Source of the DNA: an uncultured Clostridia bacterium
GTDB lineage: Bacteria > Bacillota > Clostridia > Christensenellales > Aristaeellaceae
DNA: 64,000 nt
Reading direction: 5' to 3'
Assembly: GCA_934631025.1 (NCBI GenBank)
Contig: CAKTXR010000009.1
Coordinates: 1 to 64,000, forward strand
Shown here piece by piece: positions 43,762 to 53,300 of the stretch. Position numbers and translations under genes: made by a program. Position 1 is the first letter of the stretch. Each line of letters starts with the position of its first letter. A model generated the notes under the pieces. That model saw nothing but the letters and a program-made list of their open reading frames with translations, was not told the DNA's origin and searched no databases.

Positions 43762-45177
43762 TCACCCGTCGTACGAATAGCTCCACGCAGCTTTCATCTG
43801 ATCGACCAGAGTCTGCGCGTCCCAGCTTTTCGCGCTGTTCAGGCGGCTGTTGGAATCGTTCACGCGCACGCGGCCATCGCCGTCAAGGCCGGTCAACACG
43901 ATGAAATGGCCGGTGTATGTGAAGTCGCCCGGCTTCATCGAAGCGATGATCACGCGTCCCCGCGCCAGCGTATCGGCGATCGCGTCCGCCGACAGTGTGA
44001 CGCGCTCCGCGTCCAGCCCGTAATGCGCCGCGCCCTGCGTCATCAGCGACCACGACGTGCCCGAGCCGGGCGTGTAATAGCCCTGTTGCTCCGAATAGCA
44101 GGCCACGGCATAGGGATTTGCATCGGTCTCGCCGGTCAGGCCGCACACCACCATCGACAGGCACGTCGGCCCGCAGCCGTTGACCGCGAGATAGTTGCCG
44201 CCATAGTCCTCATAGCCCCAGCGCTCGTCCCACTGGATGAACAGCGGCACAACGCCCTTCTTCACCTCGCCGGACACGTCCTTCGAGGGATGATCGCGGT
44301 AATGCGCGGGATAGTCGCTCACAAAGCCCGCCGCTTCTGGATACTTCTCCGCGAATACTTGCAGCGCTTCGGGAATCTCGACCGGCCGCGAGCGCCCGCC
44401 GACCGCCAGAACCGCAATCAGCAGCACGCCCGCCGCGCAAAGCACAGCCGCCATGCGCCGAATCCTGCGCGCGCCGCCAACGCGCTGCCTGCGTCTCACG
44501 CCCGCCGAACGCCCAGCGCCCGCCGCACCGAATGCAGCCGACTCGCCGCGCGCACTTTCGCCGTCCGCCGTATCCGCAGTGCGCGTCTCGACGCTATCAA
44601 CCGCAGCCTGCCGCGCTTCGCTGCGCCGCGTCTCATTGCACGCCAAACGCGCATCCTCCCGCCGCACAGCGTCAACCGCGCCGCTTCCATGGGCGGGGGA
44701 TTCTTCCCGCGTCCCGCTCTGCGCAGGCCGTCCGGCGCTGCTCCCCTCGTCCGCACTGCAAGCAGCAGCCTGCCGTGCAGCCGCATCGCCGCTGTCAGCA
44801 CGCCGCAGCCGCACCGCGCGCCGGATCACAAAAAACGTGCCCCACGCCGCCCAGAACAGCAGGCTGAACAGCAGCGCGCCGGTCTCGTCGATCACGCCCG
44901 CCATGCCCAGCGCCAGCGTCAGCCCGATCCAGAGCGCGCCGCTCAGGACCATGCCCGCAGCGCCCCACACCAGCCGCGCGCCGCGCCGTCTCGAGCGCCC
45001 CCGCTGCCTGAACGCGAGCGCCATGCCCCACGCGCACAGATAGAGCGCCGTGAGCGGTACAGCGTCCTCCGCAGTCATGCCGTGCTCCCACGACAACAGC
45101 TCAATCATCACAAGCCAGAGCGCCGCGGCCAGCCCCAGCAGCCCCGCCGCGCGCAGCAGCCTTTTTATCATCCTCAC
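43762..45177 (-). CDS. Membrane-anchored C39-like cysteine peptidase
   Basis: About 471 residues. Three hydrophobic segments in the first 120 residues are followed by a long Ala/Ser/Arg-rich disordered linker (about 125-235), one more transmembrane helix (AAVLCAAGVLLIAVLAVGG) and a C39_2-type domain. Catalytic residues are visible as Cys in NGCGPTCLSMVV (about 330) and His in YTGHFIVLTGLDGD (about 423), followed by the NDSN asparagine/aspartate. The domain should lie outside the cell. The target is unknown. I prefer the GTG at 45177, eight bases after GGAGG; the ATG two codons later is also possible. Confidence 0.75.
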   Translation of the reverse strand: MRMIKRLLRAAGLLGLAAALWLVMIELLSWEHGMTAEDAVPLTALYLCAWGMALAFRQRGRSRRRGARLVWGAAGMVLSGALWIGLTLALGMAGVIDETGALLFSLLFWAAWGTFFVIRRAVRLRRADSGDAAARQAAACSADEGSSAGRPAQSGTREESPAHGSGAVDAVRREDARLACNETRRSEARQAAVDSVETRTADTADGESARGESAAFGAAGAGRSAGVRRRQRVGGARRIRRMAAVLCAAGVLLIAVLAVGGRSRPVEIPEALQVFAEKYPEAAGFVSDYPAHYRDHPSKDVSGEVKKGVVPLFIQWDERWGYEDYGGNYLAVNGCGPTCLSMVVCGLTGETDANPYAVACYSEQQGYYTPGSGTSWSLMTQGAAHYGLDAERVTLSADAIADTLARGRVIIASMKPGDFTYTGHFIVLTGLDGDGRVRVNDSNSRLNSAKSWDAQTLVDQMKAAWSYSYDG

Positions 45178-45270
45178 AGCGACGACCTCCACCCATTCCG
45201 GCCGAGTTCCCCTCGGCCCTGTCTTATCATTAGACGAGATCGCCGCCGCCCATGATGAGCGCGCACCGTG

Positions 45271-45768
45271 TTAAATCCCCGCGCCGCGCCGAACCTTCCT
45301 GAAGAACAGCAGATCAATCAGCGCGCCGTCGATCACCGCGTCGTATATCCGAAAGCCGCCGAACAGCACGACGCTCGAGAGCGCCGCTGCGGCCACAACG
45401 CCCGCGGCGATCACGCGCCCCAGCCAGCCCTTCTCCTTCGTATACCAGACCAGCGCGGCCATGACCGGCGTACACAGCGCGAACACCGTCCAGCCTATGA
45501 TGAACGTGCGGCTGTACACGCCGTGCGTGAGCGCCGCCGCCGCGTAATAGGTCGCGAGCATTCCCAGACAAAACAAAAGCACATTGACCGCCGCGCGCTT
45601 CGGCGAAGAACTGTATACGCTGATGAGCGCGCCCAGCAGTATCCACACCGCCATCTGCGAGAAGATTTCGCCCAGATTCTGCGTGTAAATGTCCAAGAGC
45701 CGCGCGATCACGCCGATCGCCAGCCCGCACACCGCCATGACCGGCGGCGACAGGAGCTTTTTTCTCAT
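45271..45768 (-). CDS. Small membrane protein of unknown function
   Basis: 165 residues with about five transmembrane segments and a basic C-terminus (FFRKVRRGAGI). It resembles a family of short Clostridia membrane proteins with an LDIYTQNLGEIFSQMAVWILLG segment that I know only as uncharacterised. The start follows GAGGAGG. It lies 93 bp upstream of the peptidase gene on the same strand and may be co-transcribed with it. Confidence 0.65.
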   Translation of the reverse strand: MRKKLLSPPVMAVCGLAIGVIARLLDIYTQNLGEIFSQMAVWILLGALISVYSSSPKRAAVNVLLFCLGMLATYYAAAALTHGVYSRTFIIGWTVFALCTPVMAALVWYTKEKGWLGRVIAAGVVAAAALSSVVLFGGFRIYDAVIDGALIDLLFFRKVRRGAGI

Positions 45769-46150
45769 AAGGGGTTCCTCCTCTTTCCCAAATGCCTTTC
45801 AAAAAGTCCATCGATCTGTCTTGGCATCGCTTTGCCGCCCAATCCGGAGATTTACAGGCAATGCCGCGCCCGCCGAAAAAATCCTTGCGATCCGCTGATC
45901 TTTTCCCAATAAAACGCGCGCCTTTCACCGTCAGCCGCAGCCCTCAGTCCGCTTCCTGCGCCGCTTCATCCCAAATCGATCCCCAATCGCCGCGCCCAGC
46001 TGACCCGAATGACAGCCCGCCGCTTCACGTCCTCGCGGCGCATCACGCTTTTGACGCGTTTTGCGCACCAAATGTTGCATTTCCTCCGCGCGGCGCTCAA
46101 AAAAGGACGCATCCTTCGTCATGCACATTCAACATTTTATGCTCATTGTT
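45769..46150. other. 380-bp stretch without recognisable genes
   Basis: Between divergent genes, up to the ABC-gene promoter at 46157. Pyrimidine-rich on the plus strand; no RNA element recognised. Confidence 0.4.
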
Positions 46151-46156
46151 TTTTTG

Positions 46157-46185
46157 TTGACATTTCTTTCCATTTATGTTAATGT
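46157..46185 (+). promoter_or_regulatory. Promoter of the ABC exporter gene
   Basis: -35 TTGACA (46157-46162), 17-bp spacer, -10 TAATGT (46180-46185). Confidence 0.65.
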
Positions 46186-46248
46186 AGTGTCATAAGTCCT
46201 GCCGCCCGAACAGGATTGCGATCAAACACAAAAAGGGAGGGGTTCGCC

Positions 46249-47919
46249 TTGAACCACACTCAAAACGTCAACCGGATCATCCGCAAAAATCTGCCGCACT
46301 TCTGGCTGTACATCGCCATGTCGTTCGCAGTGTCCGTGGTAGTGCGCATACTGGCGCTCCTGCCGGCGCTGCTGATGAAGCGCATCATCGACGTGTACAT
46401 TCCCGCGTCGAACGGCAGCGCGGTTATCCGCAACATCGTGCTGCTGGCGGTCGTGGCGCTGGCCAACGGCGCGATCACGGCGTGGTACCGCAAGACGACG
46501 ATCGTCACCGGCCGGAACATGGGGCATCTGCTCTTCGCCAAGTGCTTTGAGAAGATCCTCTATCAGCCGATGCGCTTTTACGACGAGAACAACTCGGCGG
46601 AGGTCGCTTCCTACTGCCGCTCGGAGGCCATGGAATATGTGCTGCTGTGGATCACGGACATTCCGCAGCTGCTCTCGAGCCTGTGCGTCGGCCTGATCGT
46701 CTTTGCGTCGCTGATTAAGATGAACGTCGCCGTCGGCATGATACAGCTGCTCTACATCCCGATGCTGCTGATTCCCTGCAAGTTCCTCGCGGACAAGTCG
46801 CAGGGCTACGGCGAGCGCATCGCGGCCAACCGCGCCAGGACGAACCAGATCCTCAGCGACACCTTCCGCGGCATACGCTTCGTCAAGACCATGCTGATCG
46901 AGAAGCTCCAGCTGAAGAAGCTCAATCAGGTCAACGACGACACCATTTCCGTCTGGGGCAAGATGGTCGCGCTGGAAAACGCGCAGGGCATCTGGATGAC
47001 CACGCTGGTGGACTCGCTCTTTACGGGCGTGACGTTCGGCCTGGGCGCGCTGTATGTGCTCGGCGGCCGGCTCTCCATCGGCTCGCTGGTGGTGATACTG
47101 GGCTTCCTGCCGCAGCTCTTCGACATCATCAAGGGCGTTTCCAAGACCAACTTCAACTACAAGAAGATGCTCGGCTCCTATGCGAAGCTGTTCGAGATGA
47201 TCTCCATGGAGGACGAAAGATCAGCGCCGTGCGAGAACAAACCGTTCGTGTTCAATCGCTCCGTGCGCTACGATCATGTGGCCTTCCGCTACAGCGAGGC
47301 GCGCGGCAGCGTGTTCACCGACTTGACGTTTGAAATCAAACGCGGCGAGTGGGTGGGCATCGTCGGCGAGAGCGGCGCGGGCAAGAGCACGATGGCCGAT
47401 CTTTTGCAAAAGTTCTACACGCCCACCGGCGGCCACATCCTGATCGACGACACCGACGTGAGCGCCATCGATTCGAACGCGCTGAGGAAGAACATCATCA
47501 GCGTCGCGCAGGACACGTTCCTCTTCCCCGGCACGCTGCGCGAGAACCTGCTTTTGGCCAATCCGCAGGCGGGCGACGACGCGCTGACCGACGCGCTCGC
47601 GAAAGTTCGGCTGACCGAGCTATTGCACGAGCTGCCGCACGGTCTGGACGAGGAAATCGGCGAAAACGGCGTTCAGCTTTCCGGCGGACAGCGCCAGCGG
47701 CTGGCCATCGCGCAGGCGCTGCTGCACGGTTGTCAGATCCTGATTCTCGACGAGGTCACGTCGAATCTGGACGAAAAGACCGAGAGCGAAATCGCCGATA
47801 TGCTGAAGGCGCTCAAGGAGAAGGAGAATCTGACGATCCTCTGCATTTCGCACAGGCCGCGCATACTGACCTACGCCGACAGAGTTATGACCATCGAGGG
47901 CGGCAGGGCCAGACTGTAA
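46249..47919 (+). CDS. ABC exporter, fused membrane and ATPase domains
   Basis: 556 residues: six transmembrane helices (about 1-310), then an ATPase domain with Walker A GESGAGKST (near 373), Q-loop, signature LSGGQRQRLA (near 476), Walker B ILILDEVTSNLDE (near 496) and the H-loop CISHRPRIL. This is the half-transporter type that works as a homo- or heterodimer; no partner gene is adjacent. The start is a TTG at 46249 with GGGAGG at eight bases, the best-supported start. The cargo is unknown. A terminator follows. Confidence 0.88.
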   Translation: MNHTQNVNRIIRKNLPHFWLYIAMSFAVSVVVRILALLPALLMKRIIDVYIPASNGSAVIRNIVLLAVVALANGAITAWYRKTTIVTGRNMGHLLFAKCFEKILYQPMRFYDENNSAEVASYCRSEAMEYVLLWITDIPQLLSSLCVGLIVFASLIKMNVAVGMIQLLYIPMLLIPCKFLADKSQGYGERIAANRARTNQILSDTFRGIRFVKTMLIEKLQLKKLNQVNDDTISVWGKMVALENAQGIWMTTLVDSLFTGVTFGLGALYVLGGRLSIGSLVVILGFLPQLFDIIKGVSKTNFNYKKMLGSYAKLFEMISMEDERSAPCENKPFVFNRSVRYDHVAFRYSEARGSVFTDLTFEIKRGEWVGIVGESGAGKSTMADLLQKFYTPTGGHILIDDTDVSAIDSNALRKNIISVAQDTFLFPGTLRENLLLANPQAGDDALTDALAKVRLTELLHELPHGLDEEIGENGVQLSGGQRQRLAIAQALLHGCQILILDEVTSNLDEKTESEIADMLKALKEKENLTILCISHRPRILTYADRVMTIEGGRARL

Positions 47920-47940
47920 GCGCCGGTCAACACCCCACAT

Positions 47941-48497
47941 TTCACGCCCTCCGGCTCAGCCGCGGGGCGTTTTTGCAGCGTACTCGCATTGTTGGAGAGG
48001 GTGTTTCCGCTAAAATACGCGCAGCATCGGAATGAAAGCGCGCGGAGCCATTCCTTCCGGACTTCCGCATTTCACGTTCAATGCAATCGCCGAGCTTCGC
48101 CAGTTAAACAGCCATGCCGATGAGCTGTTTGAGCAGCCGCATTCCGCGCCAGCCAACCGCCGCTTATCCGAACCAACCAGCCGAGCGGGCGCGCCGCCAA
48201 GCCGTCAAATTGCGCTGGTCAAGCCGTTCAACATCCCAATTCCACGCCCTCCGGCTGAGCCGCGGGGGTGTTTTTACGGCGCACTCGCATTGTGGAGAGG
48301 GTGTTTCCGCGAAAATACGCGCAGCATCGGAATGGATGCACGCTAAGCCATTCCTTCCGGAATTCCGCATTTCACGTTCAATGCAATCGCCGAGCTTCGC
48401 CAGCCAAACAGCCATGCCGATGAGCTGTTTCAAAAGCCGCATTCCGCGCCAGCCAACCGCCGCTTATCCGAACCAACCAGCCGAGCGGGCGCGCCGC
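47941..48497. repeat. Tandem 300-bp duplication after the ABC exporter gene
   Basis: Two diverged copies, 47941-48197 and 48241-48497, offset by exactly 300 bp. Shared blocks include the terminator hairpin, GGAGAGGGTGTTTCCGC, ATACGCGCAGCATCGGAATG, CATTTCACGTTCAATGCAAT, CCATGCCGATGAGCTGTTT and CGAGCGGGCGCGCCGC. No reading frame is kept in a protein-like way. The copies are not related to the dispersed element elsewhere. Confidence 0.85.
47944..47976 (+). terminator. Terminator of the ABC exporter gene
   Basis: CGCCC...GGGCG with an inner GGCT-GCC pairing, followed by TTTTT. A diverged second copy lies 300 bp downstream in the tandem repeat. Confidence 0.7.
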
Positions 48498-48721
48498 AGC
48501 ATTGCAATGCACTCAGGCCGCCGTCAAACGTCATTTTCCTCGGCCAATCAGCCGCATTGACGGCGGTACACAGCATTTCCACAATTCATCTCAAATCCAC
48601 GAACCTGTACCGCCAGACAAGCCATTTCGTCCGCGGCATCGCAGAACGTTCAAATTCAAGCGCCGCTTCTCACGCTCAATCTTCCGCGCCGTCACAGCGA
48701 AATTGCCGTTCCTTCAGAGCA

Positions 48722-48756
48722 CAAAAAAAAGAAGCCCGCCGCAGCCGACGAGCTTC
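48722..48756 (-). terminator. Terminator of tRNA-Leu
   Basis: On the minus strand GAAGC...GCTTC with an inner CGTCG-CGGCG, followed by TTTTTTTT. Confidence 0.85.
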
Positions 48757-48759
48757 ACA

Positions 48760-48840
48760 TGCTGAAGACGGGACTCGAACCCGTACGGATCGCTCCGAGA
48801 GATTTTAAGTCTCCTGCGTCTGCCATTTCGCCACTCCAGC
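48760..48840 (-). tRNA. tRNA-Leu (anticodon TAA)
   Basis: Minus strand starts GCTGGAG and ends CTTCAGC-A. Anticodon loop CTTAAAA gives TAA; the long variable arm (CTCGGAGCGATCCGT) fits a class II Leu tRNA; T-arm GGGTTCGAACCC. CCA is not encoded. Confidence 0.95.
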
Positions 48841-49209
48841 CTATCCTGTTTTATGTCATGCGCCGCGAGATTATCCCGCTCCGCCCGATACGTTCATCCA
48901 TCGTTCCCGCATACGTCGCGCACGCCGTCAAAGGCAGCGCCGCATCCGAAAAATCCGCAGCAGCAGTAAAATCTCCCGCCTGCCCGACCGGAGTATCGCG
49001 TTCGGCGCAGGCACGCTGCGTTCTATCAAGCCCATCGCCACAGCCGTTCAGACAGTTGATCGAACCAGCGAATATACTTTGCCGCGACCACGACCGGCCA
49101 GTTCAGAACAGGCTGCTTCTTCCGTGAGATCCACTACAAACGTCCCGTCTGCGCCAGCGTTCGTGCGCATCGCCGCTTCAGACAGGTCGAAAAACCATGC
49201 GGGATACAT
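48841..49209. other. 370-bp stretch without recognisable genes
   Basis: Between tRNA-Leu and the terminator of the five-tRNA cluster. No good promoter for tRNA-Leu could be identified. Confidence 0.4.
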
Positions 49210-49210
49210 C

Positions 49211-49244
49211 AAAAAAATCAGATCCGAACGAATTCGGATCTGAT
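49211..49244 (-). terminator. Terminator of the five-tRNA cluster
   Basis: ATCAGATCCGAA and TTCGGATCTGAT pair perfectly around TTCG, followed on the minus strand by TTTTTTG. Confidence 0.95.
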
Positions 49245-49247
49245 CAA

Positions 49248-49322
49248 TGGAGGCACCATCCGGATTCGGACCGGAGCATCAGGATTTTGCAGACCCTTGC
49301 CTTACCACTTGGCTATGGTGCC
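49248..49322 (-). tRNA. tRNA-Cys (anticodon GCA)
   Basis: Minus strand starts GGCACCA, anticodon loop CTGCAAA, T-arm CCGGTCCGAATCCGG, end GGTGCC-T-CCA. CCA is encoded. Last gene of the cluster. Confidence 0.95.
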
Positions 49323-49333
49323 ATATTATAAAT

Positions 49334-49409
49334 TGGAGCGGTAGACGAGACTCGGACTCGCGACCTCCACCTTGGCAAGGTGGCGCTCTACCAACTGAGC
49401 TACTACCGC
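49334..49409 (-). tRNA. tRNA-Gly (anticodon GCC)
   Basis: Minus strand starts GCGGTAG, anticodon loop TTGCCAA with CCACC-GGTGG stem, ends CTACCGC-T-CCA. CCA is encoded. Confidence 0.95.
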
Positions 49410-49417
49410 ATAAAGTA

Positions 49418-49490
49418 TGCCTTGGGGCGGAGTCGAACCACCGACACGCAGATTTTCAGTCTACTGCTCTACCAGCTGAGCTACCAAGGC
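49418..49490 (-). tRNA. tRNA-Phe (anticodon GAA)
   Basis: Minus strand starts GCCTTGG, anticodon loop CTGAAAA, T-arm GGTGGTTCGACTCCGCC, ends CCAAGGC-A. CCA is not encoded. Confidence 0.95.
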
Positions 49491-49493
49491 ATA

Positions 49494-49570
49494 TGGCGAC
49501 CCGGAAGGGGCTCGAACCCTCGACCTCCAGCGTGACAGGCTGGCGTACTAACCAACTGTACTACCGGGCC
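49494..49570 (-). tRNA. tRNA-Asp (anticodon GTC)
   Basis: Minus strand starts GGCCCGG, anticodon loop CTGTCAC, ends CCGGGTC-G-CCA. Discriminator G73 fits tRNA-Asp. CCA is encoded. Confidence 0.95.
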
Positions 49571-49581
49571 ACATTTGTGAA

Positions 49582-49654
49582 TGGGAACAACAGGGCTCGA
49601 ACCTGTGACCCTCTGCTTGTAAGGCAGATGCTCTCCCAACTGAGCTATGCTCCC
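49582..49654 (-). tRNA. tRNA-Val (anticodon TAC)
   Basis: Minus strand starts GGGAGCA, anticodon loop CTTACAA, T-arm ACAGGTTCGAGCCCTGT, ends GTTCCC-A. CCA is not encoded. First gene of the cluster. Confidence 0.95.
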
Positions 49655-49712
49655 ACGTTCGCAGCATTCTGTTGCCGTTTCCCTCGCACGCATCATCGCG
49701 GCGACAAGAGAT

Positions 49713-49741
49713 ATAATACACTATGCCGCGCATTTTGTCAA
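49713..49741 (-). promoter_or_regulatory. Promoter of the tRNA cluster Val-Asp-Phe-Gly-Cys
   Basis: Minus-strand -35 TTGACA (49736-49741), 17-bp spacer, -10 TATTAT (49713-49718). Confidence 0.85.
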
Positions 49742-49899
49742 TACCTTTTTTCAAAAAAATCCCGCTTTTTTCCGCGTTCGCCCGTGTGAATCCCAATCCC
49801 CCCCTTCAGGAGAGCCGAGCGGCCGCTGCGCCCAAGGATATATCCTCAAATCAAGATCATTGCTTCAATCGCGAATCATCTCATCCCCGTCCTGCCATA

Positions 49900-50208
49900 T
49901 CAATTTCCGTTTACTGGCCGCTGTCTCATTTCTTTCTCCGCAAGCATTTCAAACTGCTTTTCCAAATTGTAACGAATATCCCCCTCCATCGCCTGAGCAA
50001 AGGGACGAACGACCGTCGTTTCCAGCATTACAATCGCGTCGCAAATTTCAGGGTATTTCACATTGTTTTTCAGAATCTGCCTTTGCGCGGAATCGCGGTC
50101 AAAGGGCTGCTTTTGAATCTCATTCAATGTATCCAGAATGTCCTGCTCCAGCGGCGTAATCTGCTTTGTCTGCCGCAATCCTTCAATCAACAGGCTGAAA
50201 TCCATCAT
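49900..50208 (-). CDS. Small hypothetical protein
   Basis: 102 residues, helical and charged, with no transmembrane segment and no motif I recognise. Segments such as TPLEQDILDTLNEIQKQ and RYNLEKQFEMLAEKEM suggest a small helical bundle. A good ribosome binding site (AAGGAGGG) precedes two ATG codons at 50208 and 50205. It is upstream of the tRNA cluster and downstream of the large secreted protein gene, on the same strand. The base composition is lower in GC than most neighbours. Confidence 0.7.
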   Translation of the reverse strand: MMDFSLLIEGLRQTKQITPLEQDILDTLNEIQKQPFDRDSAQRQILKNNVKYPEICDAIVMLETTVVRPFAQAMEGDIRYNLEKQFEMLAEKEMRQRPVNGN

Positions 50209-50333
50209 TTTTTCCCTCCTTCATCGCCGTTCAAAATCCTTTCAACGCCCCGTATTAGAAGCATGAAGAGCATTATACGACAGCGGCGGGGGTATGTCCG
50301 CAGTATCCGAACATATCCCCCGCCGCATCCGTA

Positions 50334-53300
50334 TTACTTCAGCTGATAGCGCACGAGCTTGCGTGTCGCCACTTCACGCGTGCTGGACGCCGTATAGACC
50401 GTATCGGACCATGCAGACCACGCGCCGACATTGGCCTTCTGGCTGGACGTGCGCGTCGCATAGCGATAGCCGGTTCTCGCGCTGCCGCCGTCCGTCCACG
50501 CGAACATTCTCGTATAAGCGCCTGTATCAAGGCAGGTTCTGCCCGTTCCATACCAGTTCGAGGTTCCGCTGCTCCACGGCGTCGTGCTCCACACAATATG
50601 ATGATCCGTAGACTGAATGTTATCGCCGCCGCATCCGTCGCCGGGACCCCATGTCTTGGAGCAGTCGATCGCCAGGCCGGAATAGACGTGCCAGTGCCGT
50701 CCGCAATTCGGGCACTGGAACCAGTACCATCCGTAGACCGTCGCGCTTTCTTCCTTCTTGAGATCGGACGTCGATTCCCGCGTCGTCGTCCAGTCGCCCC
50801 AGCTGCTCCAGTCCGAATAAACCGTAGTGTAGGTCGTGTCTCTGTACTGATACTGCGTCTTGGAATCGACGATGCGCGCATTGCTCGGCACGGAGGATTC
50901 CGTTACCCAGCCGGAGTACGCATTCGCCGTCCACTGCGCATACAATGTCACGGACGAGGTAAAGGTCGTAGTCGTCGCTATCTTCGTACCGCCCGAAGCC
51001 GCCGTGTACCAGCCGTTGAAGGTATAATAGTCCCGTGTGGGCACGGGCAGCGTCCCGATGGCGTCGCCGCAGTTCAGCGTCCTGCTGCCCGTCGTGCATA
51101 CGCCGCCGTTTGCGTTATAGGTGATTGTACACGTTTTCCGCGTCCATTGCGCATACAGCGTCGTCGCCCCGTCGAACTCCGTCGTGGCTTCCGCTTTTAC
51201 GCCGCCCGAGGCCGCCGTGTACCAGCCGTTGAAGGTATAGTTTTCTCGCGAGGCGGCAGGCAGCGTCCCGATGGCCTGGCCTTCATAGACGTTCATGCTG
51301 GCCGTATTGCAGCTTCCGCCGTTTGCGTTGAAGGTGATCACGCTGTACCATTTCGCATGGAGCGTCAGCGATCCGATCGAGTCGTTGACGACGGTATCCT
51401 CGTTCACCGGCGAATCGCCTTCGTCATACCAGCCGTCAAAGCTGTATCCATTCCTTGTCGGGACAGGCAGCGTTCCCAGCGGCTTTCCGACCTCCGCCGT
51501 AAAGCCCTCCGTCCCGCATTTTCCGCCGCGCGCATCCAGCGTTACGGTGAAACGCCCCTTGGGATCGCAGTGATACAGGCCGTTCGTCTCGGCATACTGC
51601 GCCGCATAGCTGCCATCCTCCGCGACGATGCAGAAATACTGCGTATCGCAGCCCTCAAAGGCGTCGTCAGCGATAGAATTGACGTCCTTGGGAATCGATA
51701 CAAGCAGCAGCTCTCCGCAGCCCGCAAAAGCGCGGGAACCGATTCGCGTCGTTCCATCGGGTATGACGATCTGCTGCATATCCGCGCCGACAAAAGCTTC
51801 GTCATCGATCGTTTTCAGCGCGTTCGGCAGCGCCAGTATGCGATCGCTGCCCACGCTCTTCTGCGGCAGCATTATTTCATTGCAGGTTCTGCAGCGGAGG
51901 CCGATACTCAGGCCGTTCTCGGTCTTTGTCGCCAATATCGGACGATCCATCGCGATCGTATGGCTGTGCGCCTCGTTGACCGTAACCGTACACACTGCGG
52001 AAACGCCGCTTCCATCCGTCGCGCTGCATACAATTTTCGCCGTGCCGGGGCCGACGGCGGTTACTGTGCCGTTCGAAACCGTCGCAACGCTCTCATTGCT
52101 CGTCGTCCATGCGGGCGCGGGATTGTCGGCATTGCCCGGCAGAACCGTTGCGGTCAGCGTCTGCGCATCTCCCATTTCCATGGTCAGCTCCGTCTGGGAA
52201 AGCGAGATCTGCGTCACATAGATCTTGTCCCTCTGCCAAACCGCATAAAGCGTAACGCCGGAATTGTTCGTATAGCTGTCGCCCGGCTGATACTGCGCGG
52301 CCGTCGCCGTGGACGTAGTTGCCCAGCCCATAAAGGTATAGCCGCTGCGGGTGGGCTTGACAGAGGACAGCGTCAGCGCGGCATTCTTCACCTTCGTCTG
52401 CGCCGCGGGCGCGCCCGTGCCGCCGTTGGCATTGAAGCTGACTGTGTAGGTCGTGGAGAAACTCAAAACGACTTTGACAGACGAATCGGAAATCGTTCCT
52501 TTGGTCGATCCCGAGTAGACGCCGTTATACTGATGTCCCGCCAGCGCTTTAATATCCCGAATTTCATAGGTTGTCCCAACGGGATGCTGCGTACAATAGT
52601 CGCTTATATCATCGCCTACACAAGTTCCGTTAATATATAGATCAAACGTTCCGTAGGAATCGATATTTCCCGACTCTTTTCCGTCCAGCCAGCCATTCAC
52701 GTCAACATAGTATTTAGGTGTTTCATATTCTTTTCCGGCCGTCGTTGTCGATGTCGAGCCAGAACTCACGACCTCAAAAGTCATCGGCAAAGTCAAACTT
52801 CGCCCTGCTGAATCCTTTCCGACGAGTTCCCATGTATAAGTGCCTGTGCCGTAGCCCTTTGAATAGATATATGAAAACCGCACACCATTATCTGCACCGC
52901 TGTAATCATCAAGACCTTTTATCGCATATGATTTTCCAGAGATCGTTTTCGTACAAGAAGATACGGTTGCTCCATCCGAATTGCGGTAAATGCGACTTGA
53001 AATACTTGTCAATTCAACGTCAGAGGCAAGGATGCCCGTGGTAAGACTCCAACCAGAAGAACTCGCCACCCATCTTTGGGGATAAGCAACGTTAGCAAAT
53101 TGAAGAGTATCCGCATCAGATACTTCCCTCGTATACAGAACCGCTCCAATAATTCCGCCATAGTATGTGTTGTATCTATTAAGATAGTCAGACAATGTCA
53201 ACACCTGTGGTTGCCCTTCTGAATATCCGTAACCATCAAAGCTCTCAGAAAAATAAACTTTTCCATCAACAATTGCATGAATAAAATTTGTATGGCCATA

